Origin: Nageia nagi
Taxonomy: Eukaryota > Pinophyta
DNA length: 64,000 nt
Reading direction: 5' to 3'
Assembly: GCA_050084985.1 (NCBI GenBank)
Contig: JBITNC010000001.1
Coordinates: forward strand, 84,630,001 to 84,694,000
Shown: piece by piece, positions 11,820 to 22,912 of the stretch
Numbering within the stretch: position 1 is the first letter of the stretch
How the letters are laid out: every line of letters begins with the position of its first letter
Made by a program: the position numbers and the translations under genes
The notes under the pieces: model-generated
Seen by the model: only the letters and a program-made list of their open reading frames with translations
Database searches by the model: none
What the model was told of the DNA's origin: nothing

Positions 11820-12340
11820 GGCAAAGCATATCCTTCCTTTGCATCTCCCCCCACATAGATGGTTTTTTTCTAACACATGATAGATGTAGTACATGTCAGA
11901 AGTAAGAAAAAGCCATTTTTCTAACAATAAGGGAGAATTGCAAGGTGGTTCTCCTTACTTTTTTTTATTTTGATGTGGTATAATTGCAAGGTAATTATAC
12001 CAAATTATCTTGTGATTATACAATATTTTTTTAATTTTACTCAGGTATAATCATATGATGATTATACCCAACCACCTTGTGGTTATACCATGAATTTTTC
12101 CATTATGTCAAGTGTAACCACAAATCAATTATACCAAACCACCTTGCATTTATACCCTCAATTTTTTAAATCTTTTGGGTATAACCAAAAAGTAATTATA
12201 CCAAACCACCTTGTAATTATACCCTCTATTTTTTAAATCTCTTTAGTATAACTACACAACAATTATAACAAATTGCCTTGCGATTATATGCTCTATTTTT
12301 TGAATTTAGGGGGGTATAATAGCAAAGTGAATACCAACTA
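11820..12340 (+). repeat. MULE 5' terminal inverted repeat (copy 1)
   Basis: Inverted match to about 34430-34946. The outer 150 bp are unique sequence (including TTCTAACACATG and AAGGGAGAAT blocks). The inner part is the 67-bp tandem array. Confidence 0.88.
11977..12340 (+). repeat. 67-bp tandem repeat inside the MULE TIR
   Basis: Units begin near 11977, 12044, 12111, 12179, 12246 and 12313. Each has the plan GTATAAC-n-ATTATACC, CCTTGTAATTATACC, then a T-rich spacer ending ATTTTTTAAATCT. Repeated TATAAT and its inverse ATTATA give every unit internal dyad symmetry. The right TIR has the same units in inverted orientation plus about 170 bp more. Confidence 0.9.
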
Positions 12341-12447
12341 AATGTTTTAAAATTTTAAAAAGATAAAACCACCGTATGATTATTATGGGCATGAATCTCT
12401 ACATCATTCATTTAATACACCACCTCAAGGATTTCAGATGAAAATGA

Positions 12448-12546
12448 GAAAAATCAAGCCATGATGGTTCAATTTCTCATTTGTTATTTCATTTTGAGCA
12501 ACGAAAGGAGGTTAAATGTGATATTTGTGATTTTAAAGCTTTACAA
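12448..12546 (+). pseudogene. Possible short captured exon, plus strand
   Basis: An open 33-codon segment containing DGSISHLLFHFEQRK and then KCDICDFKALQ stops exactly at a good donor site (CAA|GTGAGT). The paired cysteines (C-x2-C) look like half of a zinc finger. It lies just inside the MULE TIR and faces away from it, the usual place for a first exon. No downstream exon was identified, and the second copy (near 25052) is the same. Function not recognised. Confidence 0.3.
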
Positions 12547-14390
12547 GTGAGTTTTTGGTACCTTCCATGAAAAAAATGTTGCTTTTAACCTTGAAAGTAT
12601 TTATTTTTTGGTGTAACCCTAATCTTCTTCATTCATGAATATTTCTTGGTTTGATGTCCATCTATTTTTTCATTTTATATGGCTTTTTCAATAGATAAAG
12701 CTAATTTATATATTTAGAAAAATCTAACAAAAAACCAATTTCTATCTATTAGGAGGTCTACTTGCTTTCAATTTAGTTTGAGATGTAGTGGTTAACCTAA
12801 ATTTTCAATGATAATAATTTGTTCTAACCTAAGAAATGTATTATTTCCTTCAAGTTTACTTTCCCTTTTATAAAAATACAAAATTTTATAAAAAGTGATA
12901 CTTATATAAAAGTTGACACAAAAAGATGTAATTTGTTTTACTTATACAAACGTTTTCTCATTTATTTTAGTAATTTTACTTCCTAAAAAATTTATTTATG
13001 CACAGCTTACTATTTTATTTTTCAATATTCTCTATAATTTTGTTGCAGACTTTTGTTGTTTGGCTAAAGTGATGAGATATATAGGATCACATACAATATT
13101 TTTTAGTTGGAATTTTGTAATAATTTATCTTGTGTGCATTTTTTCTTAATTTTTGAATGAGTTTGTTATGTGACCTTCTTTTGAAGATATAATGCAAACA
13201 TTAATTTCCTCCCATAATACATAGTGAATTTTTCTCATACTTCAACAATAGTATGAAGGGAATTTCAATATAAAAAATTTATAGCCATGATGACATCAAA
13301 ATATATGCTTGAACATGAATTTTTCTTAACATTTATTAGTTTATTTTAGTTTTACATAGTGTATTAATATAATTCCCTACCTAATCACATTGGTTCATAT
13401 GTGATGGGTGAATGCAGTTAAGGGCTTACACCTAGAAAAATATTCCACGGGAAAACCTTAGAGATGTGGGATTTATTGGAGTGTTTAAGATAGTCTTTGG
13501 ATTTAATTAGTTATCTTTTAAAGCACAAAATGATTTTTTAACAAAATGAGCATAAAGTTAATCTAGTGTTACTAATTTATGAAATTTAAAGGAACTTCAT
13601 GTAAATATATCCATAGAGAAAAAGGATGAAATAAACACTCCAATTACATAAGCAGTGGCATTACATGATCAAATGAAAATATTTACACTAATTAATTTAA
13701 AAAGACATAGTTTTCTAAATCCTACAAAAAAAGGCTTGGTCATATAATTAAGATTTGTAGCTAACTAATACCACACAAGAGGCATAGTCAACAAGTTGAT
13801 ATCAACTACATGTGACGATTACTTACATTACATATACAAATCATTTAGATCCTTAGAAATCTAAGAACACTAAAAAATTCATAGGATTGAAGGCTAAAAA
13901 ATTACTTAGGTAAGTAAGCTGTATGAAATTTATTGATCTAAATTAAATTGATTTAAAAAAATAAAACTAGTGTTATTGTATTTATGATTTAGGATTCATG
14001 TTGTTCTTGTGTTGTTTTTAATGTTGTCTTTGATTTTGATGGGCCTGCAAAACAAATGTGAGATGTGTTATAGTATGCAAACCATTAATATATTAGGATA
14101 AGGCATACTATACATATAAAAGAAACTCATAATTTTGAAGTTCTTTTCTTTTGTTCCATGCAATAATGTCAAGGCACTCATGAAAAAAATATCTACTCTC
14201 ATCATCTTTATTGAACTATTTTGGAGTAACCCTAATGACTAGTGGAACATGTTTACATCTAGCAAGTTCCTTCTCTAGCTATGCTAAACCAATTGTAGGC
14301 ATAAGAAACATGAAATAAATGACAATCTAAAAGACAAATTTGAAACATGAATACCAAAGGTTTTTTTTTCATCCTATAAAAATTAATCTG
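12547..14390. other. MULE interior without recognised genes
   Basis: AT-rich sequence. A 78-codon hydrophobic frame at 12913-13149 looks like a chance product of T-rich sequence. Nothing else is supported. Duplicated at about 25151-26994. Confidence 0.5.
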
Positions 14391-14399
14391 AAGCAAGTC

Positions 14400-15168
14400 A
14401 ACAATTCACTTTTTTTATTTAGCATTTGATTGAGCTTCCTTTTCATTAATGAGTGAACTACAAGAGGGATTGGCTAAAACATATTCAATCCAATCTTTTA
14501 ACCATTTTTTCCCTCACAAAATAGCTTCTACATCCTCTCCCCATTTTCATCAATATTTGTTGCAACTTCATATATTCTATTGTTATTATCAAATTTCATG
14601 ACATATGCTTTGTCTCTAGATTCTCACAATCTATCTTCTAAGGTGTCAATTATATAAAAATAATCTTCATTGACCTTGAGCATAAAAAAATGCCCATTCC
14701 ATGCAAATATGTAGATTACTAGGATAGGTACAAGAGTATCATACTTAAAAATAGAAAACTCTCTAATATATGCAAACTTTTCAATATTTTGCAAGCATTG
14801 AGGAAGTAGAAAAAAGGGAGGCATCTCATCCACCTCTAAAGGTAGTTTCATTTTTTTTAAACTTGTTTTCAAATCAAGTAAACCATCAAGGAAAATCTTT
14901 TTCAAAGCCATTATGTACATCTTTTTATAAGCTATAGAACCATTTCTTATTAGTGTATCTAACACACACCTGTCGGGTACTTCTATAGGGTGTTCTAACA
15001 ACCACTTACAAATAACAAGTGCAATACTACTACATGCATTGAAGACTCCAAGACTTTCATGATGTTGGTATAATCTACCTTTAATATGAGTGTACTTAGA
15101 TTGAATGTAGTATCCATGCTTAGAATTTTTGCTCTTATCCAATCTACAAATGTAGAATTTTGAGTCTC
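14400..15168 (-). pseudogene. C-terminal remnant of a plant C2 NT-type (EEIG1/EHBP1-like) protein
   Basis: Read on the minus strand, a probable acceptor (TTCATTCTTTAG) opens an exon at 15168, which is open to 14624. It contains ESLGVFNACSS, ICKWLLEHP, CVLDTLIRNGS, then IFAWNGHFFMLKV and YFYIIDTLEDRL. After a stop it continues AYVMKFDNNNRIYEV. After a frame change it reads DWIEYVLANPSCSSL to about 14440. From memory, this order (NACxxxAL, WLLEHP, SLIRxGS, WNxHFFVLKV, YYIIDTLGERL, AYVLKFD) matches the C-terminal region of plant proteins whose N-terminal domain is C2 NT-type. The N-terminal C2 part is not present. Stops and a frameshift make it a pseudogene carried by the MULE. Confidence 0.5.
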
Positions 15169-15198
15169 CTAAAGAATGAAAGCAAAAATGTCCAGATA

Positions 15199-16393
15199 AA
15201 GGAAATTAACTAAATAACCTCAAAATTTAGCAAGAAATAATAACTAATTTTACAAGATATTTATCCTCAACTAACTAAATTACCTCAAAATTGTTGGAAT
15301 GACACTTTAAAACATCCTCTTGGCTAGAAACAACTTATGGCTACAAAAGAGAAGCAACTTGTGCCTGCAAGGGAGAAAATAGTGTTTGATGTTACATTTT
15401 TTTTTGTCAATAACAATACTTTAAAAACAACAATAAAATTATATTTTTCATTCTCAATAGTTTGAGGAGGAAATGCATAACTATTAAAAAGAGTAAATTA
15501 CCTCAAAATTACTAGAAGTAGATTTTAAAACATCTTGTTCAACCAAAATAACTCATTTCTGCAAAGGAGAATCAACTCATGATTGCATGGGAGAAATAAC
15601 TCATGCCTACAAGGGAGATAAATTATTAGATTTTATATTAGGATTGCTAAGGACTGAGATAAACTTATCAAGAAATAATGCTTAGGTTTACAAGAAATTT
15701 ATCCTTAACTAACTAAATTACCTCTAAATTATTGGAAGGACACTTTAAAACATCCTCTTACCCAAAAATAACTAATGGTTGGATGAGAGAAATAACTCAT
15801 GCATGCAAGGGAGAAAATAGTGTTTGATATTACATTTTTCTTGTTAAATAACAATACTTTGAAAATAATAATAAAATGGTATTTTTTATTCTCATTAGTT
15901 TGAGGATGAAATGCATAACCATTAAAAAGAGCAAATTACATCAAAATTGCTGGAAGCAAATTTTAAAACATCTTCTTCAACCAAAACAACTCATTTTTCC
16001 AAGGGAGAATCAACTCATGGCTACACAAAAGAAATAACTTATTCCTGCAAGGGAGATAAATTACTTGATTTTATATTAGGATTATTAAGAACTAAGATAA
16101 AGTTGTCAAGAAATAATCCTTAAGTTTATATTAAATTTATCCTTAGATAACTAAATTACCTCTAAATTACTTGCAAGAGACTTTAAAACATCCTCTTCAA
16201 TAGAAACAACTCATTCCTACAAGGGAGAAAATAGATTTATTAATTTCAAGTATCTAATAGGCCATTTTGAGTATATTGGAAAATGTAATTATGGATATAT
16301 TACATCTACAAGGCCATTTTGGAGACTTGGATTATTATCAATATCCATGATTACATCATTTATTACATCATCTTCATTAGAAATAACTTGTGC
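15199..16393 (-). pseudogene. Tandem array of short in-frame exons (decayed)
   Basis: On the minus strand six exon-like blocks lie at 16304-16393, 16160-16216, 15940-16044, 15722-15802, 15502-15606 and 15284-15364. Five repeat the same plan: acceptor CTCCCTTG(C/T)AG, then 1-3 modules of 24 nt (eight codons, based on QARVxSPx), then EDVLK-x3-SNNFE, then donor GAG|GTAAT. Lengths are 57, 105, 81, 105 and 81 nt (19, 35, 27, 35 and 27 codons): always a multiple of three, differing by eight codons. The expected Arg codon CGA appears as TGA, CAA or TAA, as expected from CpG deamination. The most upstream block (90 nt) starts AQVISNEDDV and ends differently. One acceptor (15803) has lost its AG. Product not recognised. 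Confidence 0.6.
15281..16220 (-). repeat. About 218-bp tandem repeat with 437-bp higher-order period
   Basis: Repeat starts at about 15281, 15498, 15718, 15936 and 16157 are spaced 217-221 bp. Intron halves alternate between two types: one with GTGTTTGAT and AACAATACTTT, the other with TTATATTAGGATT and AAGGACTGAGAT or its variants. The pattern repeats every second unit, so the ancestral block was about 437 bp with two exons and two introns. Copy 2 is at about 27885-28824. Confidence 0.88.
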
Positions 16394-16539
16394 CTACATA
16401 GGAGATTATCAAGATGAAAATCAAAATATGCATAAAATAATTTAAACCAAACTTGTATCAAATTATTAAGAATTAAAAGTTGTATGTATGCATACACGTG
16501 CCAAAAAAAATACAATGTCATTTGATAAAGCTTTATACA

Positions 16540-17408
16540 GCTTCTCCTAGAGACTTTGCATCAATGGTAGGGTATGGGAGGCCAACATTATCTTTATAAG
16601 ATTGGGTGAATTATAAAGAAACATTATCCTCATCAATCCTTTGAAAATGGAAAACAACATTTGGATCAATATTCTAAAAGTTCCCTTCCCAATTATTTTT
16701 CCATTTGTGTCCTATAGGAGCACCTCTCCATCCACTTGCACAAGTGGTTTATTTGTTTCCCCTTATTCCTATATGGAAGAAAACCAAAGATGAGTGAATT
16801 AAAACAACTTATATTTTCTATCTTTAAGTTGGAAAAAAATTCAAATAACATTTTATAACTAGGATGCAGAAATATTTTCTTTTACAAAAATGTCCACAAT
16901 AATGAATTATGGTTCCTCTTTACATTCATCTTTAAGAAGCATGCCTTCTTCATCCAAGTTGATTAGTAGACATTACCTTTTTATGGACATGTCTCCATTG
17001 TAATAGGCTACACATTTTCTTATATTCTCTTTGTTATCATACTGTTGCATTAACATTTCAACCATATCATTTTTGCATTTTGAACATTGTTCATATGAAG
17101 ATACATGTTCCTCACTACAAGCAATAACATTTAATGATTTTTTGATTACATTTTAAGGACCTCATCAATGTCCTCCCTTCGCTTGAGATACACTTCTTTT
17201 ATCATTCTTTTCTCAAATAATCAACATCAGGTAAATTCATACTCAAATGATGTGACTTTCTATGTGCATTCAAATGCCTTCATTTGATAAACCCTTTATC
17301 TCCTATGGCATGACATATATTAACAGTGCAATAGAAGTGTAGCTTTCCATGCTTTCTATGCACATGCAATGTTTCATCAGGATACCTATGTAAAAATTGT
17401 TGGTCTAC
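16540..17408 (-). pseudogene. C2H2-like and Cys-rich exon remnants
   Basis: On the minus strand an acceptor (TTATTATAG) precedes an exon from 17408 to 16977, ending at a donor (AAAAG|GTAATG). It starts VDQQFLHRYPDETLHVH and includes FYCTVNICHAIGDKGFIK, a stop in place of Trp, then RHLNAHRKSHH. The spacing C-x4-C, F-x5-L-x2-H-x3-H matches a C2H2 finger with a longer loop. After two stops and a frame change come ACSEEHVSSYEQCSKCKND and an acidic tail. A further coding-like segment at about 16745-16550 has TTCASGWRGAPIGHKW and later VGLPYPTIDAKSLGE. Whether these exons, the exon array and the EEIG1-like piece were one gene is unknown. Product not recognised. Confidence 0.45.
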
Positions 17409-19740
17409 CTATAATAAGACAACAATATATCATATCTATAGTCAATTTTTAATTTTTCAAAATTAAATGAACAAGAAGAAACTTATATATACCTACCATA
17501 ACAATTTGATTCCCAAATTGCCATGTGAATAGACCATAGCAGTGAATGAAGGTGACCTAATTCCTAGAAAAATTAATAAAACATATCATTTTTTAACAAA
17601 GAAACAACATATCCAAGATAAAAAGTAAACTCAAAATATCATGGAAACTAGACAATGAACATGGACTTCCAACAATGTCAAAATTCTTTCAACAATGTTC
17701 CAAATTTGACAACATTATCCAAAATCTACCAACAATTTCCAACGTGTGTTCTCATTTTCTTGTTCCAATCCAACCAATAGTTTGCATATTAAGGTCTTAA
17801 TGAAACATGGCATGCTCATATCAAGGTCTTTATATTGTGGTCATCATGGGGGAAAAGGTTTTTCCAGCTTAGGACACATGTGATGTAACAAATATGATAG
17901 GTCCTTGATATACAACATGTTAAAAACTACCTATATATTTTTTATTCCAAACCAAAGCCACTTGGAAAGCAATCCTAATAGCAATATGACTATAAGATAA
18001 GGGCATTGTTGGAAAGCAAACCTGATTTGGCTATGCAGATGCTTCTTCTTGGTGGTTGTAAATCAAAAATGACTATAGGATAAGGGGATTTTATGGAAGC
18101 TATATTTATTATTTATAGATCATATACTATGGACATCATGGCGGGAATAAGGATTGTGATGTTCTATGTGTTTATAGTGATCTCCTTGAAAATCATAGTT
18201 CCAATACCTGTAACTTGATTCATCCATTTAGAAGATAATGTAGAATCTAAATAATATAAAATCACCTCTAGATAGCCCATAAAATGCATTTTGAAATTGA
18301 AAACTATTATCTCCTAAAATCTAGGTATCCAATTCACCACATATCAAAATATTCAATGTTTCAAATGTGTATTCACTTGTGACAATGTGTTTGTAGCATA
18401 TTCATTCTACTTTATATGCAATTACTAAAAACTTTTATCCATATGCAACTAATGTTGGACTATTTTTTGAAGCTAGGTTCTTGGAAATCTTGCTTAAATA
18501 TTAGCTAGTCTAATACAAATTGATCTGCATAAATAAAAAATCTATATTGTTGCCTAATATGGACCTATAGGTTTTTTGTGGGTGTGATTATCCTATATCT
18601 AGAATGGATTAAATTGAAAATGGAAAGAATAATGGGTTTTCTATATTCAATACAAGGTTTTATGAAAGTTGCATTAATGTTCTATTTATGTTCTTTTTAC
18701 TTCTTTGATAAAATTGCAATTGAAGCAATATTAAATATGGATGTTACTTAAAATGCCTCTTTCATGAAATAGGTGAGTGGAATAATTCATCTATTACTTA
18801 ACCCTCCTTGTTTCCCTACAAATTACAAAACTATCAACTTTTCTTGTTATACCAATTTGGATAAATGGGTTGTTTGGAAGTCTAAATTGGTGCTTTAATG
18901 CATGTTGGATGCCACATTCTAGAGGTCTAGCTTATGGCTTGCTTTTTGAATTTGTTTGAAAACAAAAAAAAAAAAAAAGATTAAAAAAAGAAGATTTTCT
19001 TTTTAATTTTATATGAAAATGACATCCATCACTACACTTCAACATCATCCATGATGTTATCTCAAAGCACCAACATCATCATTACAAGGTTTGGATTTGA
19101 ACCTTGGGGGTGTCCAAACACCCTAATCACCCAAATAATCAACTAAGTTCATATTCACTCCAAGATGATATTCAAGTTCCTACATCCTACTAACATATTC
19201 TTATAATGCTCCTTGGATATTTTGGCCAATGGCCTATTTTACTTATTAAGAAAATAGTTTGGCCTATTTTATAGTTTAGTCCATAAAAAATTATTTCCAT
19301 TGAGTAAATGGAACTTCCTATTCCAACTCAATAAATCATTTCTACCCCTTGTGTAAACAAGGCAATGGATCTAAAAATATTTCAAGTATGCAACCTGATT
19401 GAAGAATAGGATAAGCTATGCACTTCAACTAATTGATATCTTACATGAGAAAGTGTTGGTTCTTTATGATTTTCTATTTTTCAATGAAATAACTATTTGC
19501 ACTTTGGTTGCAAATAAGATAGTGTATTTTAAATAGAATTTGAAGAGTTATAGTCGCATTACTTGAAGAACTAGAATTAGCTATGCATATGAAAGAAATC
19601 ATTATTGTATTGCATAAGGTGTAGATACATATCTTCTAAACATAGTACAATCATTCATGCCTTCCCAAAATAGCATAACAAAAGGAACTTAATCCATAAA
19701 CATTGAACTTTATAACACAACAAAGTTCTATTAACTTTTA
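17409..19740. other. MULE interior without recognised genes
   Basis: AT-rich; a poly(A) run at about 18964-18978 is longer in copy 2. Short repeats of CAACAATG-type sequence occur at 17670-17750. No reading frame or splice-like structure was convincing. Confidence 0.5.
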
Positions 19741-20908
19741 GATGTAGGAGTAATCTAACATAGTGTAAGCCCATACTCTTCTCCAATTATATTGGTTCAT
19801 AAGAAAGATGGTTTCTAGCATATGTGTATGGATTTCAAGACCCTTAACAAAATTACCATCAAGGAAAAAATTTCCATCTCAATCATTGATGAATTATTGG
19901 ATGAACTGCATGGGGCAAGATATTTTTCCAAGTTGGACTTATGATCTAGGTATCACCAAATCCACCTTAAGGAGGAGGATATACCAAAAATTTCATTTCA
20001 CACTCATGAGGGCCATTATGAATTCCTGTTCATGCCTTTTGGCCTCACAAATGCTCCATCCACATTTCAAAGTTAAATGAATCAGGTGTTTCCTCCATTC
20101 TATAGGAAATTAATTTTAGCTTTCTTTGATGATATCTTGATCTACAATAAGACATGGCAAGAACATATGACACATTAACCAAACCTTACAAATCTTGAAG
20201 GAACACTAGCTATATGCAAAAAAAACAAAATGTTCATTTGGTAAGAGGGAAATTGACTACTTAGGCCATATTATATCTGAAGAGGGAGTTAAGGTGGATC
20301 CATAAAAGATTACTAACATGAAGAATTGGTCTATTCCTACATCTTTGAAAAGTCTCTGAGGATTCTTAGGGTTGATAGGCTATTATAGGAAATTTGTGAA
20401 GGATTATGGCAAGATTGTAGTACCTTTAACCATGTTGTTGAAAAAGAATGCATTCCAATGGTCCCCTCAAGCTGAGGTAGCTTTCCTTAAGCTCAAGGAG
20501 GTGATGTGTACCACCCTGGTATTAGCAATGCTAGATTTTACTAAAACTTTTGTGATAGAAAGTGATGCTTATGGAGTAAGAATTCAGGAATTATTAATGC
20601 AAAAAGGGCATCCCTTAGCATTCACTAGTAGAGCACTCTTTGGAAAAAATTTGGGTAAATCCACTTATAAAAAAGAAATGCTTGTCATCATCCATGTAGT
20701 TCAATGTTGGAGACCATATCTCATTGATTACCATTTCATCATCCTCATAGATCATCATAGTTATAAATTTTTCATTGAGCAATACATTTCTATGCTTGAG
20801 CAACAAAAATGGGTAACCAAACTACTAGGGTATGATTATGAGATAATATACCATAAAGGTAAGGAGAATGTGGTTGCTGATGCTTTATCCAAAAAATTTG
20901 AAGATTAA
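19741..20908 (+). pseudogene. RE1 RT/RNase H remnant, copy 2 with RT start
   Basis: The frame at 19808-20080 is a shifted reading of the RT fingers and palm. In the correct frame it shows [13 protein letters not shown], then [18 protein letters not shown], the region missing in copy 1. The FFDDIL catalytic motif lies at about 20125-20150. RNase H at 20372-20908 is identical to that of copy 1. A stop separates the two. Confidence 0.88.
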
Positions 20909-22374
20909 GTAGCACTGCAAGCTCTTTCATATCCTATTCCTTAATGGTTGGATAAAATTAAACAAGAGTGGACAAAGGATAGTTCCACCCAAGAATTGCT
21001 AAAACAAATCACTCAAGGCCTCATGAATAAACCACACCATACATGGCATGATGGTATTTTGAGATTCAAAGGTCAAATTTTGTTACCATCTACTTCAAAA
21101 TGTAAATCAAAAATACTTGCTAAATTGCATTCCACACCTAGATTAGGGCATTAAGGATTTTTGAAAACTTATAAGTGAGTGGCATGGTCATTCTATTAGA
21201 TAGGTATGAAATTGGATATCAAGTAGTTTATGGTAGCTTATGATGTGTGTCACTGATAAAAGGGTGAGATAATGGGTACTCTAAGACTCCTTCAATCTCT
21301 ACCCATACCTACCCATACATGGATCGATATCTTAATGGATTTCATTCAAGGCCTTCCTAAATCTCATGGTATATCAGTTATTCTAGTGGTGGTTGATTGA
21401 TTATCCAAATATGCTCATTTTGGTTCATTGGCTCATCCCTACAAAGCAATGATAGTGGCACAATTATTCTTGTATACAATTTTCAAACTACATGGCATGC
21501 TAGAGATGATTATCAGTTACCATGATCCCACTTTTACAAGTCATTTTTGGTAAGAGCTTTTTACATTGTAAGGTAACCAACTAAACATTAGCTTAGCATA
21601 TCACCCACAAACTAATGGTCAAATAGAAATTGTCAACAAATGCTTGGAAACATATTTATGTTGTTTTTCTTTAGCATAACATATGAATTGGGTATGATGG
21701 ATTCCCTTAGCTAGATGGTGGTATAATACATCTTATCATTCTACCAGCAAGATGACCCCTTATGAAGTAGTGTATGGTCAAGCTCCACCAACAATCACCT
21801 CATATGTTGTAGGTACTTATAAAGTTTAGGCAATGGACTTAGCTTAGTTACTTAGGATGATATTCTTCATTTGCTCAAGGATAACCTTTAGATAGCCCAA
21901 CATCATATGAAATAATAGGCTAATCAGCAACATATGGAAAGAGAGTTCTAGGTAGATGACATGGTCTTTCTAAGGTTGCAACCTTATCACCAAAAATACT
22001 TAAAAATAAAAGGCCCTCAAAAATTAGCCCCAAAGTTTTATGGTCCTTATAGGGTATTACAGCACATTGGCTTAGTTGCATACAAATCAAAGCTTCTTGC
22101 TTCTTCCAAGATTCACCTAGTGTTTCATGTCTCTTGCCTCAAGAAAGTGGTTGGATTAGAGGTTTGAGTTTAGACATAATTACCTAAGTTAGTAGAGGAT
22201 GGATCAATGGTAATGGTATCAAAGATAGTTCTAGATCAATGCTCATGATAGCTTTATAATCGCTCCATCACAAAAGTCATTATATAGTGGAAAGGCATGG
22301 TACTAGAAGATGCAACATGGGAAATCCTTCATCAACTACAGCAATAGTTTCAACACTTCAAGCTTTGAGGATAA
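20909..22374 (+). pseudogene. RE1 integrase and chromodomain remnant, copy 2
   Basis: Same sequence and same stops as 8305-9770, including the open segments at 20948-21154 and 21961-22167 and the QWKG/ATWE chromodomain-like tail. The shared inactivating changes show that the element was already dead when the duplication arose. Confidence 0.9.
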
Positions 22375-22398
22375 AGCTTCATCCCAATAGGGGTGGCA

Positions 22399-22810
22399 TG
22401 TTAGGATCCCACATCCTAACATTTTAGTGTTAGTATTAGTATTTTATTAAATGGATGACCTATATTGTAAACCATAATATTATGATTGTAAGGGTAAGGC
22501 TTGATTTTGTATTACTATTAGGGTTAGGGTTAGTTTAATATAAATAGATGGAAATGTGTGAAGAAAGGCATCCTTGAACATTATTTTTCACCTTTGGAGT
22601 TGTAAGGATGTAGCCCCCTCAAAGTAGCCTATGATTTTGTTACTATTCAATAAAATCCTATCCTTATCTACTATTTGATGCTATTTTATGTTCTATTTAA
22701 TAGTTCATGCTCTATTATTTTTCAATAAATAGTTTTCATTTTTCTGTTCAAGTCAATATTCATTTCATTTCTGTAATATTTCCTTTTTTCATAATTGTAG
22801 CATTATAACA
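22399..22810 (+). repeat. RE1 3' LTR, copy 2
   Basis: No difference seen from 9795-10206. It looks like a solo LTR on its 3' side and could be mistaken for an independent insertion. Confidence 0.93.
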
Positions 22811-22912
22811 CCCTTTTAGTGAGATCTTGCAAGAATTTTGTAATAGATCTACATTGTTAATGGTATTTTTAGTCATTTTTTGGCCATTAATGGCATAATA
22901 ATAGATCTAATA

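Larger units (their letters stand above)
7435..19740 (+). repeat. 12.6-kb direct duplication, copy 1 (lacks about 300 bp)
   Basis: From TTTGGCCTCACAAATGC at about 7435 to AACTTTTA at 19740 this stretch is repeated at about +12604. It covers the RE1 RT-to-3' LTR part, the Tat gag and protease start, the 5' TIR of the Mutator-like element, and most of that element's interior. Because it crosses nested boundaries, it formed after those insertions. The left edge coincides with the missing RT segment. Confidence 0.95.
19741..22810 (+). mobile_element. RE1 partial copy 2: RT to 3' LTR
   Basis: Begins inside RT with GATGTAGGAG, carries the RT start that is missing from 7435, and then repeats the RE1 3' part including the 3' LTR at 22399-22810 and the base string CCCTT after it. 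It has no 5' LTR, gag or protease because it arose by segmental duplication rather than transposition. Confidence 0.93.

Noticed and set aside
12913-13149. 78-codon hydrophobic frame as a captured gene
   Set aside because: Composition follows the T-rich strand, with no motif and no splice sites around it. The presence of a second copy is explained by the duplication.
15281-16220. CRISPR-like array
   Set aside because: Repeat units of about 218 bp are homologous throughout, with no unique spacers, and the genome is a plant nuclear one.
22399-22810. Solo LTR of the RE1 family
   Set aside because: It is part of the 12.6-kb duplication and appears identical to the RE1 3' LTR, including the neighbouring Tat sequence. 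It is not an independent insertion.
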